From contig CABUWV010000021.1 in NCBI GenBank assembly GCA_902495355.1, forward strand, positions 1 through 29,429: a stretch of 29,429 nt of DNA, read 5' to 3'. Below the pieces are notes generated by a model. It was not told the DNA's origin, did not search any database, and worked only from the letters and a program-made list of their open reading frames with translations. The position numbers and the translations under genes were made by a program. Below are positions 16,050 through 24,217 of this stretch, piece after piece (the first letter of the stretch is position 1; every line of letters begins with the position of its first letter). Source of the DNA: an uncultured Collinsella sp. GTDB lineage: Bacteria > Actinomycetota > Coriobacteriia > Coriobacteriales > Coriobacteriaceae.

Positions 16050-17177
16050 TTAACGTACGATGGTGGTGTCGGAAGTTAACGGAGCCTTGCCCAGCACCAG
16101 GATGTTCTCGGGCGTGCCGCGAAGCTCGGTGTTGGTGGGAACCACATTGTTCTTGTCCAGAATGGCATTCTCGACGCGGGCGCCGCTCTTGATGACACAG
16201 CTCTGGTTGATGATCGAGTTGGTCACCGATGCGCCCTCTTCGACCACAACGCCGCGCGACAGGATCGAGTTACGCACGGTGCCCTTGATGATGCAGCCGG
16301 CCGAGATGATCGAGTTGCACGCGTGGCTGCCGGTCGCATAGCGCGAAGGCGGCACGTCGTGAGCCTTGGTCAGGATTGGGCGCTCGGGGTCAAAGAGCTG
16401 GTCGGCCACGGTCTGGTCGAGCAGGTCCATGCTGCGGCGATACAGCGACTTCTCGCTAAACACGCCCACGACCTCGCCCTTGTACTCGTAGCTGCACACG
16501 TCGATGTTGCCAAAGTCGCCCTGGAGTGCCTCGAGCAGGTCCAGATAGTCAGCGGCCTGGTAGTGGTCGATGATCTCGAGCAGCGTCTCGCGGTTGACGA
16601 TGCAGCAGTCCATAGACGCGTTGTCGCCGTACACGACGCCGGCGCTCACGCCCGTCAGGCGGCCGTTCTCGTTAATTTCGAGTTTGGTCTCGTCATCGAC
16701 GTTGTGCGTGGCCTTGCAGTACACCACGGTCATCTGGGCGCCGGAGTTCTCGTGCGCGTCGATGATGGTGTTGAGGTCCATATTGAAGATGATGTTGGTG
16801 CCCATCATCACAACATAGGGCTTGTCAGAGCGCTGGAACAGCGTCTTGTTGGAGATGATGTCGCGTAGCAGGAAGCGCATGCCGCCCTTGGTGGTGCCAT
16901 ATGCGTTGCCGGGCACCATGAACAGGCCGCCCTTCTTGCGGTCCAGGCCCCAGTCCTTGCCCGAGCCCACATGGTCGATCAGGGAACGGTAGTTGCCCGG
17001 CATGACGACGCCGACGGTCTTAATGCCGGCATTCATCATGTTGGACAGCGGAAAGTCGATCAGGCGGTAGCGGCCCAAAAACGGAACGGACGCGATGGGG
17101 CGATCCTTGAGCAGCACGCTGCCGTAGGTCGAAGAGTAGTTAGCGGTGATATAACCGATGGCCTTGCGATTGATCAT
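16050..17177 (-). CDS. glgD: GlgD, regulatory-type ADP-glucose pyrophosphorylase subunit
   Basis: GlgD is the GlgC-like partner subunit known from Firmicutes-type GlgCD enzymes, where it raises GlgC activity while being poorly active itself. The 375-residue protein starts MINRKAIGYITANYSSTYG, so the GGxGxRL nucleotide loop of true pyrophosphorylases is absent. The later backbone (RYRLIDFPLSNMMNAGI, HVGSGKDWGLD) and a C-terminal left-handed beta-helix with hexapeptide repeats are retained. The ATG at 17177 is preferred over 17216, which would overlap glgC by 35 bases; GGGGGA lies ahead of it. It begins four bases after the glgC stop, so the subunits are translationally coupled. Confidence 0.93.
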   Translation of the reverse strand: MINRKAIGYITANYSSTYGSVLLKDRPIASVPFLGRYRLIDFPLSNMMNAGIKTVGVVMPGNYRSLIDHVGSGKDWGLDRKKGGLFMVPGNAYGTTKGGMRFLLRDIISNKTLFQRSDKPYVVMMGTNIIFNMDLNTIIDAHENSGAQMTVVYCKATHNVDDETKLEINENGRLTGVSAGVVYGDNASMDCCIVNRETLLEIIDHYQAADYLDLLEALQGDFGNIDVCSYEYKGEVVGVFSEKSLYRRSMDLLDQTVADQLFDPERPILTKAHDVPPSRYATGSHACNSIISAGCIIKGTVRNSILSRGVVVEEGASVTNSIINQSCVIKSGARVENAILDKNNVVPTNTELRGTPENILVLGKAPLTSDTTIVR

Positions 17178-17181
17178 CGGA

Positions 17182-18330
17182 TCATTCCCCCTTCCCGATA
17201 ACGACGTCATTTCCAACGACGGCCGTATCCTTGGTGGTATCGACAGAGCCGAGCTTCACGCCCTCTTCGACCGTGGAGTTCTCGCCCAAAATTGCGCGGC
17301 AGATGTGCGCGCCGCTCTTAACGTGCGCACCCGGCAGCAGCACGGAGTCCTCGACCACGGCGCGCTCCTCGATGATGACATCGGTCGAAAGGATCGAGTG
17401 GCGAGCGGTACCGTAGATCTTGCAGCCGTTGGAGACCAGGCAGTCGTCCAGACGGCCGTCAGGGCCAATGTAGTGCGGCGGACGTGTGGTGATGTTGGAC
17501 ATGATGGGGAAGTGCTTGTCGAACAGATCGAACTCGGGGTTGTTGCCCAGCAGGTCCATCGAGGTCTCGTGGAAGCTGGCGATGGTGCCGACGTCCTTCC
17601 AAAAGCCGTGGAACTCGTAGCTGTACAGGCGCTTGCCCTCGCCGAGCAGCTTGGGGATGATGTCCTTGCCAAAGTCGTGGCTCGAGCGCTGGTCCAGTGC
17701 ATCCTCCTCGAGCGCCTCGATCAGCACGTCGGCCGAGAAGATGTAGATGCCCATGGACGCGAGGTTCGAATCGGGCTTATCGGGCTTCTCGGTGAACTTG
17801 GTGATGCGGCCGTCCTCGGGGTCGGTGGTCAGGATACCAAAGCGGCTGGCCTCCTCCCACGGCACGGGCATAACGCTCACCGTGAGGTCGGCGTTGTTCT
17901 CAATGTGGGTCTTGAGCATCTTGCGGTAGTCCATGCGATACAGGTGATCGCCAGACAGAATCAGGACGTACTTGGGGTCGTTGGCCTTGATGTAGTCCAG
18001 GTTCTGCGTAATGGCGTCGGCCGTGCCCGCATACCAGGCGCCGCCGGTCTGCGTCTCGTACGGCGGCAGGATCGACACGCCGCCGTCGCGGCTGTCCAGA
18101 TCCCACGCCTCGCCGGAGCCCACGTAGGCATGCAGCAGATAGGGGCGATACTGCGTCAGAACGCCCACCGTGTCGATGCCCGAGTTGGAGCAGTTGGAGA
18201 GCGAAAAGTCGATAATGCGGAACTTGCCACCAAAGCTAACCGCCGGCTTAGCGATCTTTTGGGTGAGTGCCCCCAATCGGCTGCCCTGTCCTCCTGCGAG
18301 GAGCATCGCGATGCATTCTTTCTTACTCAT
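17182..18330 (-). CDS. glgC: Glucose-1-phosphate adenylyltransferase (ADP-glucose pyrophosphorylase)
   Basis: GlgC makes ADP-glucose and pyrophosphate from ATP and glucose-1-phosphate, the committed step of bacterial glycogen synthesis. The 382-residue protein has the nucleotide loop LLAGGQGSRLGALT, the motif KPAVSFGGKFRIIDF, YVGSGEAWDLD and LILSGDHLYRMDY, then a C-terminal beta-helix of hexapeptide repeats. AGAAGGAG six bases ahead supports the ATG. The ribosome binding site for glgD lies within its last codons. The gene follows glgP by 107 bases that contain a GC-rich hairpin. All expected catalytic motifs are present. Confidence 0.96.
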   Translation of the reverse strand: MSKKECIAMLLAGGQGSRLGALTQKIAKPAVSFGGKFRIIDFSLSNCSNSGIDTVGVLTQYRPYLLHAYVGSGEAWDLDSRDGGVSILPPYETQTGGAWYAGTADAITQNLDYIKANDPKYVLILSGDHLYRMDYRKMLKTHIENNADLTVSVMPVPWEEASRFGILTTDPEDGRITKFTEKPDKPDSNLASMGIYIFSADVLIEALEEDALDQRSSHDFGKDIIPKLLGEGKRLYSYEFHGFWKDVGTIASFHETSMDLLGNNPEFDLFDKHFPIMSNITTRPPHYIGPDGRLDDCLVSNGCKIYGTARHSILSTDVIIEERAVVEDSVLLPGAHVKSGAHICRAILGENSTVEEGVKLGSVDTTKDTAVVGNDVVIGKGE

Positions 18331-18370
18331 CGATTTCTCCTTCTGTCATCGATGTTCCTAAACCCATTAG

Positions 18371-18401
18371 CGACGGGCGCGGCGCAACGTCACGCCCGTC
18401 G
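18371..18401 (-). promoter_or_regulatory. Intercistronic hairpin between glgP and glgC
   Basis: CGACGGGCG (18371-18379) pairs perfectly with CGCCCGTCG (18393-18401) around a 13-base loop. There is no T tract on the minus strand. It probably marks an RNA processing or stability point within the operon, or partly lowers glgC-glgD-glgA expression relative to glgB-glgP. Confidence 0.6.
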
Positions 18402-18437
18402 AGTAATGCCGTGCTGGCATAAGGGAGCTCGCGGCCT

Positions 18438-20864
18438 TTACGCGTGCCAGATCTCGTCGCGGTACTCGCGAATGGTGCGGTCGCTCGAGAACCAGCCCGA
18501 GGAGGCGGTGTTGAGCAGCGCCTTGCGGTTCCAGGTCTCCTGGTCGCCGTAGCTGCCCGTGAGCTTCTCCCAGGCGTCGACGTAGCTGCGGAAATCGGCC
18601 ATGACCAGGTCGGGGTCGTTGTTGTTCATGAGCTCGTTGTAGATGCTCTCGAAGTTGCCCGAAAGACCCGCAAAGGTGTTGTCCTTGAGCTCGTCCATCA
18701 CGCGGCCCAGTCGCTCGCGGTCGCCGTTGAGCGTATCCCACGCAAAGTAGCTGTTGGATGCCCAGAGCTGCTCGACCTCGGGGGCGGTCAGACCGAAGAT
18801 GGCCTCGTTCTCTCGGCCGGCCAGGTCGGCGATCTCGATGTTGGCGCCGTCGAGGGTGCCCAGCGTAATGGCGCCGTTCATCATGAGCTTCATGTTGGAC
18901 GTGCCCGAGGCCTCCTTGCCGGCCGTGGAGATCTGCTCCGAGATCTCGGCGGCGGGGTAGATGAGCTGGGCATTGCTCACGCGGAAGTTGGGGATAAAGC
19001 AGACCTTCATGACCTCGTTGACGCGCGGGTCGTTGTTGATGACGTCGGCCACGGAGTTAATGAGGCGGATGGTCTCCTTGGCAAAGGTGTAGCTCGAGGC
19101 AGCCTTGCCGCTAAAGATGAAGGTCGTCGGCGTCACGTGGAAGTTGGGATCGGCGATGCGACGGTTGTAGATGTCCATCACCTTCATGATGTTCATGAGC
19201 TGGCGCTTGTAGGCATGGAAGCGCTTAACCTGAACATCAAAGACGGTGTTGGGGTCGATGACCAGACCAGTCTCGGCCTTAACGTAGGCGGCCAGGCGCT
19301 CCTTGTTGGCGCGCTTGGAGGCACCCACGGCCTTCAGGAACTCGGTGTCGTTCTGGAACTCCTTGAGCTTCTCCAGCTCAAAGGCGTCCTTGAGCCAGCC
19401 GTCGCCAATGGCCTCGGTCACGAGCTTGGCGTAGGTGGGGTTGGCCTCGGCAAAGAAGCGACGGTGCGAGATGCCGTTGGTCTTGTTGTTGAACTTCTCG
19501 GGCGTCAGGGCATAGAAGTCCTTGAGCACGATGTTCTTGATGATGTCGGAGTGAATCTTGGCCACGCCGTTGACGCTGTGGCTGCAAATCACGGACAGGT
19601 TGGCCATGCGAATCTCGCCGTCCCACAGGATGGCGGTCTGGCGCAGACGCTCCTGCCAGCCCTCCTGCGTGGTGTCGAACGACTCGTGCCAACGGCGGCT
19701 GATCTCGTCGATGATCTGGTACACGCGGGGGAGGAGCTTGGAGAACGTGCCGATGGGCCACTTCTCCAGAGCCTCGGGCAGGATGGTGTGGTTGGTGTAG
19801 CTCACGACCTGCGTCACGATGTTCCAGGCGTCATCCCACTCGAGTTTCTTCTCGTCGATGAGGATGCGCATGAGCTCGGGGCCGCACATGGCGGGATGCG
19901 TGTCGTTGGTATGGATAGCCACAAACTGCGGCAGCAGCTCCCAGTTTTCGCCGTGCTCCTTCTCAAAGGTGTCGAGCAGGCTGTAGATGCCGGCCGAAAC
20001 AAACAGGTACTCCTGCTTCAGGCGCAGCAGACGGCCGTGCTCGCCGGCGTCGTTGGGGTAGAGGATGGCGCTGATGGCCTCGGCCTCGGCGCGCTCGGCA
20101 TCGGCCAGGGCATAGTCGCCGCGGTTGAAGGCCTCCAGATCGAAGTGCTCCTCAACCGGCTCGGCGGCCCATACGCGCAGCTTGTTGACGGTCTCGCCGG
20201 CATAGCCCACGACGGGGATGTCATAAGGGACGGCCAGGATGTCCTGCGTATCCACCGTGCGGTAGAACGTGCGGCCGTTCTCCTCAAAGCCCTCAACATG
20301 GCCACCAAACTTAATGGTAACGGCCTTGTCCTGACGACGGACCTCCCAGGGATAGCCGTGGGTGAGCCATTCGTCGGTGGCCTCGACCTGGCTGCCGTTG
20401 ACGATCTCCTGCTTAAACAGGCCGTAGCGGTAGCGCATGCCGTTGCCGTAGCCGGCAATGCCCTCGGCTGCCATGGAATCTAGGAAGCACGCGGCCAGAC
20501 GGCCCAGGCCACCGTTGCCCAGTGCCGGATCGGGCTCCTGGTTCTCGATGACGGACAGGTCGAAGCCCATGTCGTCGAGCGCCTCGGCGACCATGTCACG
20601 TACGCCAAAGTTAAGCAGGTAGTTGTCGAGCAGGCGGCCGATCAAAAACTCGATCGAGAAGTAGTACACGCGCTTTTTGCCCTCGGCGGCTGCACGGGCG
20701 TCACTCTTGGTGGCAACGGTGCGTGCCTTCTCGGCCACGAGCTTGGCCAGGGCGTTAAAGCGGTCGAGGTCGCTGGCGGCCTCGACGCTCTTGCCGCTGA
20801 TGCTCATGACGGCATCGCGATAGAGCTCGGTAAACTCCTGCTTGTTGTCGAAGATCTTATTCAT
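18438..20864 (-). CDS. glgP: Glycogen/maltodextrin phosphorylase
   Basis: This PLP-dependent GT35 enzyme releases glucose-1-phosphate from the non-reducing ends of glycogen. The 808-residue length is typical. The N-terminal region has GNGGLGRLAACFLDS, the middle has HTNDTHPAMC and TNGISHRRFF, and the PLP site is GKEASGTSNMKLMMNG, with Lys659 the likely Schiff-base lysine. TLDGANIEI follows. AAAGGA with a four-base spacer supports the ATG. It lies 94 bases after glgB; that gap holds two short GC-rich stems (around 20876-20895 and 20919-20931). Placing the phosphorylase inside the biosynthetic operon implies synthesis and breakdown are balanced mainly at protein level. Confidence 0.96.
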   Translation of the reverse strand: MNKIFDNKQEFTELYRDAVMSISGKSVEAASDLDRFNALAKLVAEKARTVATKSDARAAAEGKKRVYYFSIEFLIGRLLDNYLLNFGVRDMVAEALDDMGFDLSVIENQEPDPALGNGGLGRLAACFLDSMAAEGIAGYGNGMRYRYGLFKQEIVNGSQVEATDEWLTHGYPWEVRRQDKAVTIKFGGHVEGFEENGRTFYRTVDTQDILAVPYDIPVVGYAGETVNKLRVWAAEPVEEHFDLEAFNRGDYALADAERAEAEAISAILYPNDAGEHGRLLRLKQEYLFVSAGIYSLLDTFEKEHGENWELLPQFVAIHTNDTHPAMCGPELMRILIDEKKLEWDDAWNIVTQVVSYTNHTILPEALEKWPIGTFSKLLPRVYQIIDEISRRWHESFDTTQEGWQERLRQTAILWDGEIRMANLSVICSHSVNGVAKIHSDIIKNIVLKDFYALTPEKFNNKTNGISHRRFFAEANPTYAKLVTEAIGDGWLKDAFELEKLKEFQNDTEFLKAVGASKRANKERLAAYVKAETGLVIDPNTVFDVQVKRFHAYKRQLMNIMKVMDIYNRRIADPNFHVTPTTFIFSGKAASSYTFAKETIRLINSVADVINNDPRVNEVMKVCFIPNFRVSNAQLIYPAAEISEQISTAGKEASGTSNMKLMMNGAITLGTLDGANIEIADLAGRENEAIFGLTAPEVEQLWASNSYFAWDTLNGDRERLGRVMDELKDNTFAGLSGNFESIYNELMNNNDPDLVMADFRSYVDAWEKLTGSYGDQETWNRKALLNTASSGWFSSDRTIREYRDEIWHA

Positions 20865-20958
20865 ACGTTCCTTTCCCCCGGGGATGTTTCTCCCGGAACG
20901 GTTATGACTCGTATCCTACGCCCCGGCGGGGCGGGTAATTACAGTGGTAACGCCTTTG

Positions 20959-23172
20959 TTACGCTTTCTTGGCATGAGCCTTAACAGCGGCTGCCTTTTT
21001 GGCCGTGGTGGACTTGGCCGAAGCCTTGGCAGCGGGCTTGGCAGCCTTTGCCTTAGCCGGCGCCCTCTTAGCAGCCGCGGGCTTGGGTTTCACCGAGGAC
21101 GCACGCTTGCGCGTCGCCTTCTTGGGTTCCTCGACCACGGGCGGCTTATAGCTGCTGGGACCGCGGCGCTTAAGCACCACGCCTGCCAGGCCGGGCACCT
21201 TAATCTCGATGGAGTCCATCTGCCCGTTCCAGGGATAGGGCTCGCTCGAGCAGGTGTAGGGCTCCTCACCGGCATAGCCGCTGCCGCCAAACTCGGGACG
21301 GTCGGAATCGAAGATGACCTCCCAGTCACCCTCGCGCGGCACGCCCACGCGGAAGCTCTCGTAGCTCGCCGGGTCAAAGTTGATCAGAATCACCAGGTCG
21401 TTATCGACGTCCTCGCCCTGGCGCACAAAGCTCACGATGGACTGCTTGGAGTTGTCCGCGTCGATCCAGGTAAAGCCGTCGTCGGTGTAGCCGCGCTCGT
21501 ATAGGGCGGGCTCGGCGGTGTACAGATGGTTGAGCGCCTTGATAAACGCCTGATGATGACGGTGAGTCTCGTACTCCTCGGTCAGGAACCACTGGATGGA
21601 CTCGTAGTAGCGCCACTCAATAAACTGGCCGATCTCGTTGCCCATAAAGTTGAGCTTGGCACCGGGATGCGTCATCTGGTAGAAGGCCAGCGTGCGCAGG
21701 CCGGCAAACTGGCGCCACCAGTCGCCCGGCATTCGGCCGATGAGCGAACACTTGCCGTGTACGACCTCGTCGTGGCTGAGCGGGCAGATGAAGTTCTCGG
21801 TAAAGGCGTACATAATGGAGAACGTGAGCAGGCCGTGGTTGCCGGGACGCCACGGAAAATCGGTCTGCATGTAGTGCAGGGTGTCGTTCATCCAGCCCAT
21901 GTCCCACTTGTAGTGGAAGCCCAGGCCGCCGTCCTGCGGCGGATAGGTCACGAGCGGCCACGCGGTGGACTCCTCGGCCATCATCATCACGTCGGGGTAG
22001 TGTGCCTCAACGGCGCAGTTGACCTGACGGATAAATGCGCTAGCGTCCAGGTCCTCCTCGGTACCGTACTTGTTGAACTTCTTTTGGCCGGGATCGTCAA
22101 TCCCAAAGTTGAGGTACAGCATGCTAGACACGCCGTCCATGCGAATGCCGTCTACATGGAAGTTCTCGAGCCAATACAGCACGTTGGAGACCAAGAAGGA
22201 CCGGACCTCGCCACGGGCGAAGTCGAACTTGTGCGTGCCCCAGTTGGGGTGAATCTCGTGCTCAAACAGCATGTGGCCGTTAAAGGTGGCAAGGCCGTGG
22301 GAGTCGGCGCAAAAACCACCGGGCACCCAGTCCATGATCACGCCGATGCCCGCCTCGTGGCATGCATCGATAAAGTGCATGAGCTGCTGCGGGTTGCCGT
22401 AGCGCGACGTGGCGGCGTAGTAGCCGGTCGTCTGGTAGCCCCAGGAGCCATCGAAGGGATGCTCCATAAGCGGCATGACCTCGATATGTGTGTAGCCCAT
22501 GTCGCGCACGTAGTCCACGAGCTCCACCGACAGGTCGTCGTAGGTGTAGAACTCGCCGCGCTGGGCGGGGAAGGGATCCATGGGACCGGGGTAGTTGCCG
22601 TACTCGTCCGGCTCGCCCTGCGGCGCGTCGCCGTGGCGCTTCCACGAGCCAATATGCACCTCGTAGATGTTAAGCGGCTGCGACATGTGGTTGTGGCCGG
22701 CGCGGCGCTTGAGCCACGCGGCGTCGTTCCACTTGTAGCCATCGAGGGTCCACAGCACGCTCGCGGTACCCGGGGGGCACTCGGCCTTAAAGGCATACGG
22801 ATCGGCCTTGTAGAGCTTCTCGCCCTCGTTGGTCTCGATGAGATATTTATAGAGCTGGCCCTGCTCGGCGCCAGGAATAAAGCCTTCCCAAATAGCGCTC
22901 GTATGCACGGGCACCAGCGGGTTGGCTTCCTCATCCCAGTCGTTAAATTCGCCAATGACATGGACACTCTTTACGTCGGGTGCCCAAACGCAAAAGCGCC
23001 AGCCGCGCGTGCGCTGCTGCGTGTCGGGATGCGCGCCCATCTTTTCCCAGCTGCGCTCCCACATTCCAATGCCAAACAGGTAGACATCGTCCTTGGAGAG
23101 CTCCGGTGCGTGCGGAGCCGGTTTGCGGGTTGCGGGCTTTTTAGCCGTTGGCTTTAGCTTTGTATCGCTCAC
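20959..23172 (-). CDS. glgB: 1,4-alpha-glucan branching enzyme with Lys-rich ends
   Basis: GlgB (GH13) cuts an alpha-1,4 chain and rejoins it as an alpha-1,6 branch. An N-terminal CBM48-type domain (RGWRFCVWAPDVKSVHVIGEF) precedes the barrel with IEVMPLMEHPFDGSWGYQ, nucleophile Asp346 (DGIRMDGVSSM), the acid in MMMAEESTAWP and LSHDEVVHGK. The C-terminal beta domain ends near residue 675. A further 60 residues are Lys/Ala/Arg/Pro-rich (for example KRAPAKAKAAKPAAK), and the first 20 residues are also basic (KLKPTAKKPATRKP). I prefer GTG 23172, with GGGA six bases ahead; the ATGs at 23184 and 23187 are possible and add four or five residues. It is the first gene of the glycogen operon and divergent from the HAD gene. 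Confidence 0.94.
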   Translation of the reverse strand: MSDTKLKPTAKKPATRKPAPHAPELSKDDVYLFGIGMWERSWEKMGAHPDTQQRTRGWRFCVWAPDVKSVHVIGEFNDWDEEANPLVPVHTSAIWEGFIPGAEQGQLYKYLIETNEGEKLYKADPYAFKAECPPGTASVLWTLDGYKWNDAAWLKRRAGHNHMSQPLNIYEVHIGSWKRHGDAPQGEPDEYGNYPGPMDPFPAQRGEFYTYDDLSVELVDYVRDMGYTHIEVMPLMEHPFDGSWGYQTTGYYAATSRYGNPQQLMHFIDACHEAGIGVIMDWVPGGFCADSHGLATFNGHMLFEHEIHPNWGTHKFDFARGEVRSFLVSNVLYWLENFHVDGIRMDGVSSMLYLNFGIDDPGQKKFNKYGTEEDLDASAFIRQVNCAVEAHYPDVMMMAEESTAWPLVTYPPQDGGLGFHYKWDMGWMNDTLHYMQTDFPWRPGNHGLLTFSIMYAFTENFICPLSHDEVVHGKCSLIGRMPGDWWRQFAGLRTLAFYQMTHPGAKLNFMGNEIGQFIEWRYYESIQWFLTEEYETHRHHQAFIKALNHLYTAEPALYERGYTDDGFTWIDADNSKQSIVSFVRQGEDVDNDLVILINFDPASYESFRVGVPREGDWEVIFDSDRPEFGGSGYAGEEPYTCSSEPYPWNGQMDSIEIKVPGLAGVVLKRRGPSSYKPPVVEEPKKATRKRASSVKPKPAAAKRAPAKAKAAKPAAKASAKSTTAKKAAAVKAHAKKA

Positions 23173-23258
23173 GTTTGATCCCATCATGACGCGGCAGCGT
23201 GTTGCCTTGGTGACTAGATGCGAAAGGTCCAAGGCTGCACGAATCGAAGGGACGGCGA

Positions 23259-23312
23259 AGTTTCTGTGATTCGTTCCACCTCGCGTGCTCGGTGGAACTT
23301 TCGGCAGAAACT
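23259..23312 (-). promoter_or_regulatory. Hairpin in the glgB leader
   Basis: AGTTTCTG (23259-23266) pairs with CAGAAACT (23305-23312), and GTTCCACC (23273-23280) pairs with GGTGGAAC (23291-23298). The two perfect 8-bp stems are separated by a symmetric 6x6 internal loop and closed by a ten-base loop. It lies in the roughly 200-base leader expected from the promoter at 23385-23414. No T tract follows. It matches no riboswitch class I recognise. Confidence 0.6.
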
Positions 23313-23384
23313 ACGATAACACCTGTGCGTTAGTTTTATGGACGAAAGCGGATTTGCGGGGGCGTTTAATCGGTAAGCGACATG

Positions 23385-23414
23385 TTTATACCACTGGCAG
23401 AAATGCCGTGGTAA
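23385..23414 (-). promoter_or_regulatory. Probable promoter of the glgBPCDA operon
   Basis: On the minus strand TTACCA (plus positions 23409-23414) and TATAAA (23385-23390) are 18 bases apart, four and five consensus matches. The -35 hexamer is part of a TGGTAAAAC half-site, so a bound regulator would compete with RNA polymerase. The gene-free stretch 23173-23518 contains this promoter, the operators, the glgB leader hairpin and the HAD gene's start signals. Confidence 0.6.
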
Positions 23415-23434
23415 AACTCTTGACAGTTTTACCA
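23409..23434. promoter_or_regulatory. Inverted operator pair with embedded TTGACA
   Basis: TGGTAAAAC (23409-23417) and GTTTTACCA (23426-23434) are perfect 9-base inverted copies separated by TCTTGACA. The spacer contains a perfect -35 TTGACA (23420-23425) reading toward the HAD gene; the best -10 on that strand is weak (CAAAAT at 23445-23450, spacer 19). The left half-site contains the glgB -35. One bound dimer could therefore control both directions. Confidence 0.6.
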
Positions 23435-23465
23435 ATTTGGGTTTCAAAATTGTTTAACTGACGTT

Positions 23466-23496
23466 TGGTAAAACGTTTTTAGCAGGATGTTTACCA
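23466..23496. promoter_or_regulatory. Second TGGTAAAACG operator cluster before the HAD gene
   Basis: TGGTAAAACGTTTTT (23466-23480) has a central ACGT-type dyad (AAAACGTTTT), as in many LacI-family operators. A further half-site, GTTTACCA, lies at 23489-23496, about ten bases before the HAD ribosome binding site. In that position a repressor could block elongation or initiation of the HAD-thiN transcript. Confidence 0.5.
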
Positions 23497-23518
23497 TTTG
23501 ATATCGAAAGGTTCGTTT

Positions 23519-24208
23519 ATGTCCCATACCGCCGCTCCCAAGGTTGCTTTTGTTTTCGATTGCGACGGCACGTTAGTTAACAGCACACCCGTTTGGGCCT
23601 ATGCCCAGCCCGAGTTATTGCACCGCCACGGTGTAGACGTGACCGTGGATGACTTTGCCCAATTTGAGCACCTGTCGCTGGAGGATGAGTGCCAGGCCTA
23701 CCACGACACGTGGGACATTGGCGCGAATGGCGAGGAGCTCTACCGTGAGCTGAGTGACATCCTGATCGATGGCTACTCCAAGGTGCCGCCGCGCGAGGGG
23801 CTCCTGGCATTTTTGGAGCAGGCGAAGGCGGCGGGCATTGCCATGTGCGTTGCCACTTCCACGCCAGCCGAGTTGGTGCAGTCCGCGCTCGCTGGTGCCG
23901 GGCTCGACGCTTACATGGAGTTTGTTACCACGACGGGTGAGGCAGGACGCTCCAAGCAGTTCCCGGATGTGTATGAACTTGCGCTGCGCCGTCTGGAGGA
24001 GCGCCACGGGCACAAGTTCGAACGCTCATGGGTGTTTGAGGACGCCGTCTTTGGCCTTAAGAGCTCTGGCACCGCCGGCTTTAAGCGCGTGGGCATCTAT
24101 GACCCGCATGGCCGCATGAAGCGCGACGATGTGCGCGACAACTGCGATATCTTTATCGACAGCTATGAGGACCTGGATCTAGCCCACGTGCTTTCGTTTG
24201 AGGGATAG
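23519..24208 (+). CDS. HAD-superfamily phosphatase, subfamily IA
   Basis: This cytosolic haloacid-dehalogenase-fold enzyme probably acts on a small phosphorylated metabolite. In 229 residues it has motif I FDCDGTLVNS with nucleophile Asp14 and Asp16, a helical cap (about 20-85), motif II VATSTP, a motif III lysine in GRSKQFPDVY and motif IV VFEDAVFG. The layout matches the beta-phosphoglucomutase/phosphoglycolate phosphatase group, but substrate cannot be read from sequence. Divergence from glgB and shared operator-like motifs make a sugar phosphate attractive; this is inference. GAAAGG seven bases ahead fixes the ATG at 23519, rather than an upstream TTG at 23498. thiN starts nine bases after the stop. 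Confidence 0.88.
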   Translation: MSHTAAPKVAFVFDCDGTLVNSTPVWAYAQPELLHRHGVDVTVDDFAQFEHLSLEDECQAYHDTWDIGANGEELYRELSDILIDGYSKVPPREGLLAFLEQAKAAGIAMCVATSTPAELVQSALAGAGLDAYMEFVTTTGEAGRSKQFPDVYELALRRLEERHGHKFERSWVFEDAVFGLKSSGTAGFKRVGIYDPHGRMKRDDVRDNCDIFIDSYEDLDLAHVLSFEG

Positions 24209-24217
24209 GCGAGAGCT

